From the NCBI RefSeq assembly GCF_900638025.1, contig NZ_LR134481.1, positions 1,550,001 through 1,614,000 on the forward strand: a DNA stretch of 64,000 nucleotides, given 5' to 3'. Source of the stretch: Haemophilus parainfluenzae (GTDB taxonomy: Bacteria; Pseudomonadota; Gammaproteobacteria; Enterobacterales; Pasteurellaceae). Position 1 is the first letter of the stretch, and each line of letters begins with the position of its first letter. Positions 19,996 through 30,265 of the stretch are shown in pieces. Below the pieces are notes generated by a model. The model did no database searches, was not told the origin of the DNA, and was given only the letters and a program-made list of their open reading frames with translations. The position numbers were made by a program, and so were the translations under genes.

Positions 19996-21015
19996 ATGTA
20001 TTCTTTGATCCGTAAAGCTATCTTTTCCCTTGATCCTGAAACCGCCCATGATTTAGTGATTAAATCATTGCATTTAGCGGGTAAATCACCTTGCCAATTT
20101 TTATTAAAGCAGCTTTTGGCTTATCCACAAGGTTCGCCTAAGCAAGTAATGGGCATTACGTTTAAAAACCCTATTGGGTTAGCCGCGGGCGCAGATAAAA
20201 ATGCCGAAGCGATTGATGGATTTGGTGCGATGGGATTTGGTTTTATTGAAGTGGGTACGGTTACGCCTTTGGCACAAGAGGGAAATGCGAAACCCCGTCA
20301 ATTCCGTTTAGTGGAAGCTGAGGGGATTATTAACCGTAATGGATTCAATAATTATGGCATTGATTACGTGGTCGAGAATGTTAAAAAGGCAAAATTTGAT
20401 GGTGTAATTGGGATTAATATTGGCAAAAATAAAGTCACGCCACTTGAAAAGGGGAAAGATGATTACTTATTTTGCTTAAATAAAGCCTATAACTATGCCG
20501 ATTATATTACGGTAAATATTTCATCACCGAATACTCCGGATTTACGCCAATTGCAATACGGTGATTACTTTGATGATTTATTGAAAAATATAAAACAACG
20601 TCAAAAAGTATTAGCTGAGCAATACAATAAATATGTGCCGATTGCCGTAAAAATTGCACCTGATTTATATGAGTCTGAGCTGGTTCAAATAGCTGATACC
20701 TTACTTCGTCACCGAATGGATGGGGTAATTGCGACTAACACCACCATTTCTCGCGACAACGTCACAGGTTTGAAAAATGCAGAACAACAAGGCGGCTTAA
20801 GTGGAAAGCCATTACAGCAGAAAAGTACAGCAATTATTCGAAGATTATATCAAGAACTCAAAGGACAAATCCCGATTATCGGGAGTGGGGGCATTGATGG
20901 TGTACAAAATGCACAAGAGAAGATTGAAGCCGGTGCAGAATTATTACAAGTTTATTCGGGTTTGATTTATCACGGTCCAAACTTAGTAAAAGAATTAGTG
21001 AAAGCGATTAAATAA
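19996..21015 (+). CDS. pyrD: Dihydroorotate dehydrogenase (quinone), class 2
   Basis: A 339-residue FMN enzyme that oxidises dihydroorotate and passes electrons to quinone at the inner membrane. The N-terminal amphipathic helices [20 protein letters not shown] mark the membrane-bound class 2. [18 protein letters not shown] is near residue 53, [14 protein letters not shown] with the catalytic serine near 175, and [14 protein letters not shown] near 292. It is followed directly by the PHP gene with no gap. Confidence 0.96.
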   Translation: MYSLIRKAIFSLDPETAHDLVIKSLHLAGKSPCQFLLKQLLAYPQGSPKQVMGITFKNPIGLAAGADKNAEAIDGFGAMGFGFIEVGTVTPLAQEGNAKPRQFRLVEAEGIINRNGFNNYGIDYVVENVKKAKFDGVIGINIGKNKVTPLEKGKDDYLFCLNKAYNYADYITVNISSPNTPDLRQLQYGDYFDDLLKNIKQRQKVLAEQYNKYVPIAVKIAPDLYESELVQIADTLLRHRMDGVIATNTTISRDNVTGLKNAEQQGGLSGKPLQQKSTAIIRRLYQELKGQIPIIGSGGIDGVQNAQEKIEAGAELLQVYSGLIYHGPNLVKELVKAIK

Positions 21016-21843
21016 ATGACAAAAAAATATGATTTACATTGCCATAGTACAGCGTCAGATGGTGTTTTAACACCTACGGAGCTTATGCAACGAGCTCATG
21101 AGCAAGGTATCAATGTGCTTGCTTTATGTGATCACGACACGATAATGGGTATTGATGAAGCCAAAATTGAAGCCGATAAATTAGGTATAGATCTGATTAA
21201 TGGCGTGGAAATTTCAACGAATTGGGAAGGTCGTGGCATCCATATTGTTGGATTAAATTTTGATAAAACACATCCTAAAATGACCGCACTTTTAGCCGAA
21301 CAAAAATCACTGAGAGAAAAAAGAGCGGTCGAAATTGGCCACAAATTAGAAAAAGCAGGTGTCCCCAATGCCTATGAAGGCGCAAAAGCGTTGGCTAATG
21401 GGGAAGTGACTCGTGCGCATTATGCGCGTTATTTGGTACAAATCGGCAAGGTTTCAAATGATGGGCAAGCCTTTAAGCGTTATCTTGGTAGTGGAAAATC
21501 GTGTTTTGTCAAAGCTGAATGGGTGGATATTCCAACAGCGATTGAGACGATTCATGCTGCAGGTGGCGTTGCCGTCATTGCTCATCCTATGCGTTATAAC
21601 ATGACAGGAAAATGGATTCGTCGATTAATTGTTGATTTCAAACAATGGGGCGGTGATGGCGTGGAAGTCGCAGATAGTGGACAGACCAAAGATCAGCGGC
21701 AATATATTGCGCGTTTAGCCAATGAATATGACTTAGCCGCCTCTTTAGGATCAGACTTTCATTTTCCTTGTGGATGGATTGAATTAGGAAAAAATTTGTT
21801 TTTACCTGAAGAGGTCAAACCGATTTGGACATTATTTCAATAA
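21016..21843 (+). CDS. rnm: 5'-3' exoribonuclease of the PHP family (RNase AM, YciV/TrpH)
   Basis: A 275-residue PHP-domain protein with all metal-binding motifs: DLHCHSTASDG near residue 6, ALCDHDTIMG near 36, NGVEIST near 61, IAHPMRY near 190 and SLGSDFHFP near 245. The E. coli homologue (YciV, now RNase AM) degrades short RNAs and trims the 5' ends of rRNA. The start codon directly follows the pyrD TAA, so the two are probably one operon. A strong terminator follows. Confidence 0.88.
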   Translation: MTKKYDLHCHSTASDGVLTPTELMQRAHEQGINVLALCDHDTIMGIDEAKIEADKLGIDLINGVEISTNWEGRGIHIVGLNFDKTHPKMTALLAEQKSLREKRAVEIGHKLEKAGVPNAYEGAKALANGEVTRAHYARYLVQIGKVSNDGQAFKRYLGSGKSCFVKAEWVDIPTAIETIHAAGGVAVIAHPMRYNMTGKWIRRLIVDFKQWGGDGVEVADSGQTKDQRQYIARLANEYDLAASLGSDFHFPCGWIELGKNLFLPEEVKPIWTLFQ

Positions 21844-21845
21844 TA

Positions 21846-21873
21846 AAGGGCGGTCAATCCGCCCTTGTTTTTA
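21846..21873 (+). terminator. Terminator of pyrD-rnm
   Basis: AAGGGCGG/CCGCCCTT (21846-21853, 21859-21866) with a TCAAT loop is followed by GTTTTTAT. It touches the end of the convergent LysR gene. Confidence 0.88.
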
Positions 21874-22770
21874 TATTTGACTGTTCTCACACAAGCCGAG
21901 ACTCGCTAGAAATTCAATAAATGCGCGAACTTTAGCCGGTAAATGACGACGATTTGGGTAAACCACATAAATATCTAAAGGTTTTTGTTTATATTCAGAC
22001 AAAATTTCAACTAATTCACCCGAAGCAAGTGCATCTTTTACAAAGAAACCAGGTGAATTGCTGATGCCCAAGCCCGCTTTCGTCATCTCTAACAACGCCA
22101 TCCCATTATTGGACACTACTTTAGATTGAATTTTATAACGTTGAATTTGATTGGCTTTTGTTGATTGCCAATATACTTGATTTAACGATGATTTATAAAG
22201 TAAACCTTGGTGATATTCTAAATCATCAGGTGTAAGTGGTGTGCCTCGCGACTCTAAATAACTTGGCGAAGCAACAAAATGCATAGGGGAGCTGCTAATT
22301 TTACGCGCAACAAGTGAGCTGTCTTGCATATAACCGATACGTAATGCTAAGTCATAGCCTTCCGCAACGAGATCGACGCGCTTGTCTTCAAACTCAATTT
22401 CTACGTGTAAATTGGGATGAAGCTCAATAAATTTAGGCAAGTTAGGTGAAATATAAAGTAAGCCAAAATCACGTGGCACGGAGATTAATAAATTACCCTG
22501 CAAGCTCGTTGTCATATTACTGATGCTAGAATCAGCCTCATTTAAATCTAATAAAATAGCTTGGCAACGTTGGTAATAAAGCATACCTGCTTCAGTTGGC
22601 ATAATTTTTCGTGTTGTACGTTGTAATAATCGTGTTTTTAAATGTTCTTCTAATTGTGAAACTAATTTACTCACCATTGCCACAGAAATATTCTGTTGGT
22701 TTGCGGCTTGTGTAAAACTTTGCGTTTCGATTACTTTGCAGAAAACCGAAATTGCATTGAGTTTATCCAT
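21871..22770 (-). CDS. LysR-family transcriptional regulator
   Basis: A 299-residue regulator. The N-terminal winged helix-turn-helix is in residues 1-60 (QSFTQAANQQNISVAMVSKLVSQLEEHLKTRLLQRTTR). The rest is a LysR substrate-binding domain of the CrgA/AaeR-like group (SLVARKISSSPMHFVASPSYLESRGTPLTP). The effector is not visible. It is divergent from topA with a 97-base gap, the usual place for self-regulation, but topA itself is an unlikely specific target. Confidence 0.88.
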   Translation of the reverse strand: MDKLNAISVFCKVIETQSFTQAANQQNISVAMVSKLVSQLEEHLKTRLLQRTTRKIMPTEAGMLYYQRCQAILLDLNEADSSISNMTTSLQGNLLISVPRDFGLLYISPNLPKFIELHPNLHVEIEFEDKRVDLVAEGYDLALRIGYMQDSSLVARKISSSPMHFVASPSYLESRGTPLTPDDLEYHQGLLYKSSLNQVYWQSTKANQIQRYKIQSKVVSNNGMALLEMTKAGLGISNSPGFFVKDALASGELVEILSEYKQKPLDIYVVYPNRRHLPAKVRAFIEFLASLGLCENSQI

Positions 22771-22867
22771 TTATAAATCCTTTTTGAAAAAAAGCTTGAT
22801 TTTATCGGCGTAAGTTTGCAGTATATCGGCTATTTTAGAGAATTCTAGTTATATTTTAGGTAAGCAA

Positions 22868-25474
22868 ATGAGCAAATCTTTAGTGATTGTGGAGTCGCCA
22901 GCCAAAGCGAAAACCATCAATAAATATTTAGGTAGCCAGTATGTGGTGAAATCCAGCGTAGGGCATATTTGTGATTTGCCGACATCAGGAAGTAGTACTG
23001 GCGAAAAGGCTAAGCCAGTTTCGACAAAAGGATTAAGTACAGAAGAAAAAGCAAAAATTAAAGCAGAGAAAGAGCGTTCCGCTTTAGTTAAACGTATGGG
23101 GATTGATCCTTATCACGATTGGAAAGCTAATTACCAAATTCTACCTGGCAAAGAAAAAGTGGTTGCCGAATTAAAATCCCTTGCAAAAAAATCCGATCAT
23201 ATTTATCTCGCAACCGACTTGGATAGAGAAGGAGAGGCTATCGCATGGCATTTACGTGAAGTGATCGGTGGCGATGATAGTCGTTTTAGTCGTGTTGTAT
23301 TTAATGAGATTACTAAAAAAGCGATTGAAAAAGCGTTCCAGCATCCTGCTCACATTAATATGGACCAGGTTAATGCTCAGCAAACCCGTCGTTTCTTAGA
23401 CCGCGTAGTAGGCTTTATGGTGTCACCATTATTATGGAAGAAAGTGGCACGTGGGTTATCTGCAGGACGAGTACAATCTGTTGCCGTAAAATTGGTGGTA
23501 GAACGTGAGCGTGAAATCAAAGCATTCCAACCGGAAGAGTTTTGGGAAATTGAAGCGCTAACCCAAACGAGTAAGAAAGAAGGCTTGCGTTTGGATGTGG
23601 TGCAATATAAAGGCAAGAAATTTGAGCCGAAAAATGAAAAAGAAGCTCAAAGTGCGGTCGATTTTTTAAATAAATCACACTACGTTGTCACAGATTTAGA
23701 AACAAAACCAACAGGTTCTAAACCAAGAGCCCCATTTATTACTTCAACCTTACAACAAACTGCAAGCACGCGTTTAGGTTTTGGGGTGAAGAAAACTATG
23801 ATGTTGGCACAACGTTTATACGAAGCCGGTTACATCACTTATATGCGTACTGACTCTACTAACTTGAGCCAAGATGCATTAAATATGGCACGCGCTTATA
23901 TCGAAAGCCATTTCGGCAAAGATTATTTGCCCGCTAAACCAAATTTCTATTCGAGCAAAGAAAACGCACAAGAAGCACACGAAGCGATTCGTCCTTCTGA
24001 TGTCAAACTGCTTGCGGAACATTTAAGTGGCATGGATAAAGATGCTGTGCGTTTGTATGATTTAATCTGGCGTCAATTTGTAGCCTGCCAAATGCCTGCT
24101 GCACAATATGACAGCACAACCGTCACTGTAATGGCTGGCGATTATGAGTTGAAAGCCAAAGGCCGTATTTTACGCTTTGATGGTTGGACAAAAGTCTTGC
24201 CACAATTAGGTAAAAATCCAGAAGACCAAATTTTACCGGCGGTGAGTTTAAACGAAACATTAGCACTAAAAACGGTTTCGCCAAGCCAACACTTTACCAA
24301 ACCGCCCGCTCGTTTTACTGAAGCAGCATTGGTAAAAGAATTGGAGAAACGTGGTATTGGTCGTCCTTCGACTTATGCGGCAATTATTTCGACCATTCAG
24401 GAACGAGGTTATGTACGTACTGAAAATCGTCGTTTTTATGCTGAAAAAATGGGGGAAATCGTTACCGATCGCTTAAATCAATCGTTTACTGATTTGATGA
24501 ATTATGATTTCACTGCCAATATGGAAAACGTACTAGACCAAATTGCATCCGGTGAAAAAAATTGGAAAGCTGAGTTAAATCAATTCTTCAAAGATTTTTC
24601 TACCCAACTTTCTACGGCTGAATTAGATGAGCTAGAAGGTGGAATGAAGCCGAATAGCCTTGTGCTCACCGATATTGATTGCCCAACTTGTGGCCGCAAA
24701 ATGGCGATTCGCACAGCAAGTACTGGTGTCTTCCTTGGTTGTTCTGGTTATGCATTACCACCAAAAGAGCGTTGTAAAACAACGATTAATCTCATTCCAG
24801 AAGCAGAATTACTCAATGTATTGGATGAGGCCTCTGAAACCAAAGCCTTAATGGATCGTAAACGTTGCCCAAAATGTGGTACGGCGATGGATAGCTATAT
24901 CATCGACCCACATCGTAAATTGCATATTTGTGGTAACAATCCGAATTGTGATGGTTATTTGGTTGAACAAGGCCAATTCAAAATTAAAGGCTATGATGGT
25001 CCGATTGTAGAATGTGATAAGTGTGGTTCAGATATGCACTTAAAACTCGGTCGTTTTGGTAAATATATGGGCTGTACCAGTTGTGATAATACCCGTAAGA
25101 TTTTGAAAAATGGCGAAGTTGCACCGCCAAAAGAAGAACCGGTTCATTTCCCTGAATTGAAATGTGAAAAATCTGATGCGTATTTTGTATTACGTGATGG
25201 TGCAAGTGGCGTGTTTATGTCAGCACATAACTTCCCGAAATCACGTGAAACTCGAGCAGCAAAAGTGGCGGAATTAGCGCTTTATCGTGATCGTTTACCA
25301 GAAAAATTACGTTATTTAGCGGATGCGCCACAAAAAGACCCTGAGGGTAATGAAGCCATTATCCGCTTTAGCCGTAAAGAAAAACATCAATATGTGACAT
25401 CTGAAAAGAATGGCAAAGCCACAAAATGGATTGTGGATTATATTGATGGAAAGTGGGTAGAACGGAAAAAGTAG
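22868..25474 (+). CDS. topA: DNA topoisomerase I
   Basis: An 868-residue type IA topoisomerase that relaxes negative supercoils. The Toprim domain starts at [22 protein letters not shown] and holds the [14 protein letters not shown] acidic motif near residue 117. The catalytic tyrosine is in [13 protein letters not shown] near 320. The C-terminal third carries CxxC zinc ribbons ([16 protein letters not shown] with [15 protein letters not shown] with CTSC) and a final DNA-binding extension. Full length for Haemophilus TopA. Confidence 0.97.
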   Translation: MSKSLVIVESPAKAKTINKYLGSQYVVKSSVGHICDLPTSGSSTGEKAKPVSTKGLSTEEKAKIKAEKERSALVKRMGIDPYHDWKANYQILPGKEKVVAELKSLAKKSDHIYLATDLDREGEAIAWHLREVIGGDDSRFSRVVFNEITKKAIEKAFQHPAHINMDQVNAQQTRRFLDRVVGFMVSPLLWKKVARGLSAGRVQSVAVKLVVEREREIKAFQPEEFWEIEALTQTSKKEGLRLDVVQYKGKKFEPKNEKEAQSAVDFLNKSHYVVTDLETKPTGSKPRAPFITSTLQQTASTRLGFGVKKTMMLAQRLYEAGYITYMRTDSTNLSQDALNMARAYIESHFGKDYLPAKPNFYSSKENAQEAHEAIRPSDVKLLAEHLSGMDKDAVRLYDLIWRQFVACQMPAAQYDSTTVTVMAGDYELKAKGRILRFDGWTKVLPQLGKNPEDQILPAVSLNETLALKTVSPSQHFTKPPARFTEAALVKELEKRGIGRPSTYAAIISTIQERGYVRTENRRFYAEKMGEIVTDRLNQSFTDLMNYDFTANMENVLDQIASGEKNWKAELNQFFKDFSTQLSTAELDELEGGMKPNSLVLTDIDCPTCGRKMAIRTASTGVFLGCSGYALPPKERCKTTINLIPEAELLNVLDEASETKALMDRKRCPKCGTAMDSYIIDPHRKLHICGNNPNCDGYLVEQGQFKIKGYDGPIVECDKCGSDMHLKLGRFGKYMGCTSCDNTRKILKNGEVAPPKEEPVHFPELKCEKSDAYFVLRDGASGVFMSAHNFPKSRETRAAKVAELALYRDRLPEKLRYLADAPQKDPEGNEAIIRFSRKEKHQYVTSEKNGKATKWIVDYIDGKWVERKK

Positions 25475-25475
25475 G

Positions 25476-26036
25476 ATGAATATCACGGTTTATTGCGGAG
25501 CAAGTTTAGGTAATGATTCAGCCTATCAGGCTGTCGCAAAAAAATTAGGAAAATGGATTGCTGATGTTCAACATACTTTAGTTTATGGTGGCGGAAAATT
25601 GGGATTAATGGGCGTAGTTGCAGATACTGTACTTGCTCATCAAGGTAAAGTAATTGGCATTATCCCTCAATTTTTACAAGACAGAGAAGTTTCACATCCT
25701 AATTTGACCAAGACTGTGGTTGTTGAAAGCATGTCTGAGCGAAAAAATAAAATGGTTGAGCTTGGCGATGCTTATATTGCTTTGCCTGGCGGACCTGGCA
25801 CTTTAGAAGAGATTGCTGAAGTGATTTCTTGGGCGCGAATTGGAAAAAATAACAATCCTTGTATTCTGTTTAATGAAAAGGGGTATTTTGATTCACTAAA
25901 GTCCTTTTTTAGCCATATGGTGAAAGAAGGCTTCTTTACTCAAGGTGATTTTGAGAAGATTTTATTCTCGAATAATCTTCAAGAAATCGAAACCTTTATT
26001 GAACATTACCAACCTCCAGCGTTAAGAACATATTAA
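25476..26036 (+). CDS. LOG-family protein (putative nucleoside monophosphate phosphoribohydrolase)
   Basis: A 186-residue Rossmann protein of the TIGR00730/LOG family, starting one base after the topA stop. The motifs VYGGGKLGLMG near residue 38, ESMSERKNKM near 86 and the catalytic/binding PGGPGTLEEI near 108 are complete. Plant and actinobacterial members release adenine-type bases from cytokinin or nucleoside 5'-monophosphates. In Haemophilus the true substrate is unknown. The gene ends only 5 bases before the terminal repeat of an insertion sequence. Confidence 0.85.
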   Translation: MNITVYCGASLGNDSAYQAVAKKLGKWIADVQHTLVYGGGKLGLMGVVADTVLAHQGKVIGIIPQFLQDREVSHPNLTKTVVVESMSERKNKMVELGDAYIALPGGPGTLEEIAEVISWARIGKNNNPCILFNEKGYFDSLKSFFSHMVKEGFFTQGDFEKILFSNNLQEIETFIEHYQPPALRTY

Positions 26037-26071
26037 AAAAGTGATCTGCCCCCAAAAAGTTGGACAGGTAG

Positions 26072-26878
26072 TTAACTTAAATATTGAGCTCGGTATTGCA
26101 CTGGGCTCAATCCTTTTAAACCAAGTCTAATTCGTTTTTGGTTGTAATACACTAAATATTCTTCAATGTCAGCCTGTAATTCAGCAATTGAATGATAAGT
26201 CCGAGAGTAAAAGCACTCTGATTTTAATATTGTAAAAAAGCTTTCAATCACCGCATTATCGTAACAATTTCCTCGGCGGCTCATACTTTGCACCGCTTTA
26301 CCCTCCAACATCTTTACCCATTCTGCCGAATCATACAATACGCCTTGGTCGCTATGAATAATCGGACATTCTGTTGGTTTAATCCTACTAAGCCCTTGTT
26401 CTAACATCTTTTTTACCAATGAAAACTTCGGGCGTGTCGCAAAGTTATAGGCAATAATTTCTCGGTTAGCCAAGTCCATTAACGGTGAAAAATAAAGCCT
26501 TTCTTGCCCAACCTGAAATTCCGTTACATCCGTTACCCATTTTTGATTGAGTGCCGTTGCTGTAAAATCACGATTCAGCAAATTCGGGGCAATATGCGAT
26601 GTTTTTCCTCGTTTTCCATGTCTTTTTTTGCGTAAAATGGAATGAATACCTAACTCGTTCATCAGCTTTAACATCGTTTTATGATTCAAATGAAAACCCA
26701 TTTGGCGTAATTTAAACGTCATGGGGCGATAACCATCTCGTTTTCTGTTCTTTTTATACAGCGATAAAATAGCTTCTTTAGCTTCGTGATAATTTCGCTT
26801 AATCTCTTTATAGTAAAAGCTTGGGCGAGGCATTTTAGCCACACGAAGTAAATCATTTAATGCGTGATTTGGCTTCAA
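26072..26878 (-). CDS. IS3-family transposase OrfB (DDE integrase core)
   Basis: A 268-residue transposase with an N-terminal HTH_21-type region (YRPMTFKLRQMGFHLNHKTMLKLM) and an rve integrase core. The catalytic residues lie in KWVTDVTEF (first Asp), IHSDQGVLY (second Asp) and NAVIESFF (Glu), all present. The C-terminus (YYNQKRIRLGLKGLSPVQYRAQYLS) is typical. Its ATG overlaps the orfA stop by 4 bases (ATGA). An A6G run just upstream in orfA could make an OrfAB fusion by -1 slippage, the usual IS3 mechanism. Confidence 0.93.
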   Translation of the reverse strand: MKPNHALNDLLRVAKMPRPSFYYKEIKRNYHEAKEAILSLYKKNRKRDGYRPMTFKLRQMGFHLNHKTMLKLMNELGIHSILRKKRHGKRGKTSHIAPNLLNRDFTATALNQKWVTDVTEFQVGQERLYFSPLMDLANREIIAYNFATRPKFSLVKKMLEQGLSRIKPTECPIIHSDQGVLYDSAEWVKMLEGKAVQSMSRRGNCYDNAVIESFFTILKSECFYSRTYHSIAELQADIEEYLVYYNQKRIRLGLKGLSPVQYRAQYLS

Positions 26879-27245
26879 TCTTTCAATGATTTTTCTTTTT
26901 TCTGTCTCTGTTTTTGACGGTCGAGCGCCTCCAACTCCTTTAGGTAAGCAATCTCCGCACGAGCCAAGGCGAGCTCTCGTTGTAACTTTTTAAACGCTTT
27001 AGGTGAAAAGTCTGTAGTTTCTGGAATTTCAATGTCTTTCTTTTTCATTTTGGGCTTCACTATTTTCGGTGTTTGAAGGGGTGTATAAGGCAAACGCCAT
27101 CAAGCCCTCTTTCCCGAAATGCTTTTAGCCAATAAATAACGAGAGCGTGGGAAATTTTATGAAGTTTAGCCACCTCACGGATACCATAATCCTGTTCGGT
27201 GACGAGTTTGATAATTTTCAAACGAAATTGATAAGAGTAGGACAT
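26875..27245 (-). pseudogene. IS3-family OrfA, split by a frameshift
   Basis: Two overlapping frames make up the expected OrfA. The first, from ATG at 27245 to a stop at 27060, encodes a helix-turn-helix (SYQFRLKIIKLVTEQDYGIREVAKLHKISHALVIYWLKAF). The second ends at 26875 and encodes the rest, including the coiled coil QRELALARAEIAYLKELEALDRQKQ. The frames join only if one base has been lost around 27060-27093, and no slippery run is seen there. I infer a one-base deletion, which would make the element depend on another copy. Confidence 0.7.
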
Positions 27246-27301
27246 AATCTGCACCTCAAAATAGGTGTCCAGATTTTGGGGTGCAGATCACTTTTTTATG
27301 A

Positions 27302-28135
27302 TTAATGATGATGTTCTGGTTTTGGTGGGAGTTTAGCTCTAGTTTTACCAACAGGGAGAATTAACGTCGCGTAATTCGCTGAATGTTGACAAACTTTTTG
27401 ATCTTCAAATGGTTCTTTATGAATCACTTTAAGTTTCCAAACGCCTTCAATTAATGGGATAAAGTTAACTTTACCTTCACTGTCTGTTTTACCTGAAAAC
27501 GCTTGTGGTTCACGGTGAGATGTTGCCGCTTCCATATCTTTTACAACAAAGGTATCAGATGTTGCAATAATCGTTTCGCCTGCAAGCGGTTGGTCTTTAT
27601 AGAAAATCTGAACAGGGAAAGCTTCGCCCGCTTTAATTGTTTTTGGATCTTTAAGTGGCACGATTTCAAGTGGTAAGCCGAGGCGTGTCATTGCCATATC
27701 TGCATTTAATGGTTTTTTGCCCACTACAGTAAAGGCTTTACCAAACATTTGAGTTTGTTCGCAATAGAATGCATTTGGTGTGCCTTGTAAGTTATCCATT
27801 TTCCAACCTTCATTATTTTGTGACCAGAAAGTTGGTTTATAAGTCGCTGTTACCTAATATGAGCCGTCTTTTAACGGTTTTTCTGATTGATATTGGTAGT
27901 TTTCACCTTTTTGTACTAATGTTTGCATTTCACCATCTTGATTGATGAGTTTCATCGGTGGAAAAATCGCGAGACGTTTTTCAGGAATTTTTTCAACGTA
28001 GGGGTAGTCACCATAAGCTAAATCAGCTTTTAAAACGCTATTAGAAGCCAGTTGTGCCGGTGTTGCAACCCAAACTTCATGGGCTTGCGCGAGCGCAGAG
28101 AAGCCAAGTAGTGCTGTAATTAATGTTTTTTTCAT
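27302..28135 (-). pseudogene. DUF4198 (NikM/NikK-like) periplasmic protein gene with an internal stop
   Basis: One continuous frame of 277 codons is interrupted by a single TAG at 27854-27856. The upstream part has a signal peptide cleaved before HEVWVATP ([18 protein letters not shown]). The downstream part continues at once with [21 protein letters not shown] and ends with a His-rich tail (PKPEHHH). DUF4198 proteins are periplasmic and several belong to nickel or cobalt uptake, where the new N-terminal His binds metal. No NikL/Q/O genes are nearby. A nonsense change from CAG or TGG would explain the stop. The insertion sequence begins 4 to 11 bases after the final stop codon, so the native terminator is probably displaced. 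Confidence 0.78.
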
Positions 28136-28332
28136 TGTCTTTCCTTTTTAATTAATAAATCAATTTATAGAAAGTTTTCGATAGGGCGGAGGAGTATAAC
28201 GAAAAAGAAAGGATAAGACGAACGAAAAAAGTTGATTTTGTGAGGAACTTCACATTTTTTAACAAAAAAGTGCAGTCAATAAAACGATTGTTTTTCTAAC
28301 CGCACTTATTTTAAATAAAAAGCTAAATAGGC

Positions 28333-29256
28333 TTATTTTTTAGATGGTTTAATGGCTAATAAATTGCAGCTTAATTTACTAATTACATGTTCAGCTGTAT
28401 TACCTAATAATGCTGCAGATAACCCCGTTCTTCCCACTGTACCTAAAATCACTAATTCAGCTTCAATTTCTTTCGCCACTTCAGGAATCACTTCTTCAGG
28501 AAAACCTTCGCGTACATGGGTATGATCTTCATCAATACCAAATTTTTGACGTAAGGCTTTCATATTGATGAGATGTTGGCCACGAATGCCATTTTCATAA
28601 CCTGAAGTATTAAATTCAGGTAAATCAATCGCCATATTAATTGGTGCAACAGGGTAGGCTGCCACTAAATGTACATTACCACGGTTTAAGTTTTCCGCTA
28701 AGCTTATTCCTGTTGAAACTAACTCTTGGTTGAATTCATCTTGATATTCTTGTTCACCTGACACATTAACCGCAACTAAAATACGGCGTTGATGTTTCCA
28801 ATCACCATCACGTACCATCAATACTGGGATTGGACATTTACGTAATAATTGCCAATCTACCGGTGTGAAAATCAATGAGGTAAAACTTTCTTCATCCTTA
28901 GTGTATTTCACAACAAGGTCATATTGATTTTTTTCAACTTCTTCATTTATTGCATCGGCTTCATTACTGTTCCATACAATATGAGATTCAAATTCAATTT
29001 CAGGATCAGCATATTTATCTAAATAAAATTGTACAGCTTGACGTTGTTGCTCAATGGCAGTTTTATGCATTTCACTTCGTTCTTCCGAAGAAAGAAGAGC
29101 AGACATCTCATAAGATAAATCATAGACACTTAATAGCGCAGTAATTTTCACTTTTTTTTCACTTTGCTGCTCTTTCGCCAAACGAACAGCTCGAGCAAGT
29201 GCGTATTGTTTTTCATTATCAGGATTAAGAACAACAAGAATATTATTAAATTTCAT
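28333..29256 (-). CDS. uspE: Universal stress protein E (tandem Usp domains)
   Basis: A 307-residue protein made of two Usp domains (about 1-150 and 155-305). The second ends with the ATP-loop type motif GTVGRTGLSAALLGNTAEHVI. The start MKFNNILVVLNPDNEKQYALARAVRLA is typical of UspE. The E. coli homologue acts in stress resistance and cell aggregation. It lies next to fnr on the same strand, the arrangement in E. coli (ydaA/uspE-fnr) and Haemophilus. A terminator after fnr suggests separate or only partly shared transcription. Between its end and the DUF4198 gene (28136-28332) I see only an imperfect uptake-signal hairpin near 28267-28310. Confidence 0.9.
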   Translation of the reverse strand: MKFNNILVVLNPDNEKQYALARAVRLAKEQQSEKKVKITALLSVYDLSYEMSALLSSEERSEMHKTAIEQQRQAVQFYLDKYADPEIEFESHIVWNSNEADAINEEVEKNQYDLVVKYTKDEESFTSLIFTPVDWQLLRKCPIPVLMVRDGDWKHQRRILVAVNVSGEQEYQDEFNQELVSTGISLAENLNRGNVHLVAAYPVAPINMAIDLPEFNTSGYENGIRGQHLINMKALRQKFGIDEDHTHVREGFPEEVIPEVAKEIEAELVILGTVGRTGLSAALLGNTAEHVISKLSCNLLAIKPSKK

Positions 29257-29361
29257 AAAACCTCCAAGAGATGAGATATCAATAGGATAGAAAAGATTTT
29301 AAACGATGACAAGAACCGATTATCAAAAAAGTGATCTCGTGCAAGTTTTTTTGTTTCAAAT

Positions 29362-29392
29362 GTTTAAAAAGCGTGAAAACTCACGCTTTTAA
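29362..29392 (-). terminator. Terminator of fnr
   Basis: AAAAAGCGTGA (29366-29376) faces TCACGCTTTT (29381-29390). On the minus strand the T run lies right after the stem. It begins just past the fnr stop. Confidence 0.8.
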
Positions 29393-29393
29393 T

Positions 29394-30167
29394 TTATTCT
29401 GCTAATTGGATTTTGGTTTTATGTACACCGGTTAAATCAATCAATGCATTAATATCATTAATAGTAATGTATTTACCTTGAACAGAGAGGACACCGAGTT
29501 TTTGGAAACGTCCAAGTAAACGGCTGATGGTTTCAACAGTTAAACCGAGATAGTTACCGATATCACTACGGGTCATGGTTAAACGGAATTCTTTAGCAGA
29601 GAAACCGCGAGCGGAGTAACGTTTTGATAGATTGTGAATAAAGGCCGCTAAACGTTCTTCAGCGTTCATTTTAGACAGTAATAAAATCATTTCTTGATCA
29701 CTTTTGATTTCACTGCTCATTAAACGCATAATTTGCTGGCGAAGCTTAGGCATTTTCCCAGATAAATCATCTAAAATATCAAAGGGAATCTCACATACCA
29801 TAGCAGTTTCCAACGCTTGAGCAAAACTTGGATGGCGCATATTGGTGATGGCATCAAAGCCCACTAAATCACCAGGCAAATGAAAAGACGTTATTTGTTC
29901 TTCACCGGTTTCACTAATAGTGTAGGTTTTGATCGTGCCGGAACGAATGGCATAAATAGAATTAAGTGTATCGCCCGCTTTAAAAAGAACTTGTGATTTT
30001 TGAATCGGTTTTTTACGCTCGATGATATTATCAAGCTGATCAAGCTCGTGCTCATTTAAAGTGAAAGGAATACAAAGCTGACTAATACTGCAATCTTGGC
30101 AATGAATCGCACAACCGCCGGATTGAACTCTGCGCCCTGATTTGGTTTCTGAAACAAAAGTTTTCAT
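29394..30167 (-). CDS. fnr: Fumarate/nitrate reduction regulator FNR
   Basis: A 257-residue oxygen-sensing CRP-family regulator. The N-terminal cluster region has Cys19, Cys23, Cys26 and Cys32 ([14 protein letters not shown]). The fourth ligand is the internal cysteine of TAMVCEIPF near residue 125. A cyclic-nucleotide-like beta roll follows. The DNA-recognition helix [12 protein letters not shown] near residue 210 has the E-xx-SR pattern that reads TTGAT half sites. The 4Fe-4S form binds DNA only without oxygen. An FNR-like box lies just upstream, so it probably regulates itself. Confidence 0.96.
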   Translation of the reverse strand: MKTFVSETKSGRRVQSGGCAIHCQDCSISQLCIPFTLNEHELDQLDNIIERKKPIQKSQVLFKAGDTLNSIYAIRSGTIKTYTISETGEEQITSFHLPGDLVGFDAITNMRHPSFAQALETAMVCEIPFDILDDLSGKMPKLRQQIMRLMSSEIKSDQEMILLLSKMNAEERLAAFIHNLSKRYSARGFSAKEFRLTMTRSDIGNYLGLTVETISRLLGRFQKLGVLSVQGKYITINDINALIDLTGVHKTKIQLAE

Positions 30168-30199
30168 TAGTTCCTCAAATCGATAAATATAGTGTAAAA

Positions 30200-30213
30200 T
30201 TGATCTAACTCAA
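30200..30213. promoter_or_regulatory. FNR-like box between fnr and a divergent small ORF
   Basis: TTGATCTAACTCAA matches TTGAT-N4-ATCAA at 9 of 10 fixed positions. It lies 33 bases before the fnr start codon and 53 bases before the small plus-strand ORF, so it could serve either. FNR autoregulation is known in E. coli. Confidence 0.65.
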
Positions 30214-30265
30214 TTATTCTACCACTAAATAGTCAATTAAAGAAGTTATCTAAGAGTAAATAGGT

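Larger units (their letters stand above)
26042..27290 (-). mobile_element. IS3-family insertion sequence (IS150-like arrangement)
   Basis: A 1249-bp element bounded by imperfect terminal inverted repeats of about 28 bp. The left begins TGATCTGCCCCCAAAAAG at 26042. The right, read inward, begins TGATCTGCACCCCAAAAT at 27290. Both start with TG, as in IS3 elements. The match continues outward for 7 more bases (AAAAAAG left, CTTTTTT right), so the true ends could be 7 bases further out, and no clear target duplication is visible. The element carries a damaged orfA and an intact orfB on the minus strand. It sits between the LOG gene and the end of the DUF4198 gene. Confidence 0.9.

Noticed and set aside
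26035..27297. Target-site duplication of the insertion sequence
   Set aside because: The flanks AAAAAAG and CTTTTTT are inverted, not direct, copies, so they extend the terminal repeats rather than form a duplication.
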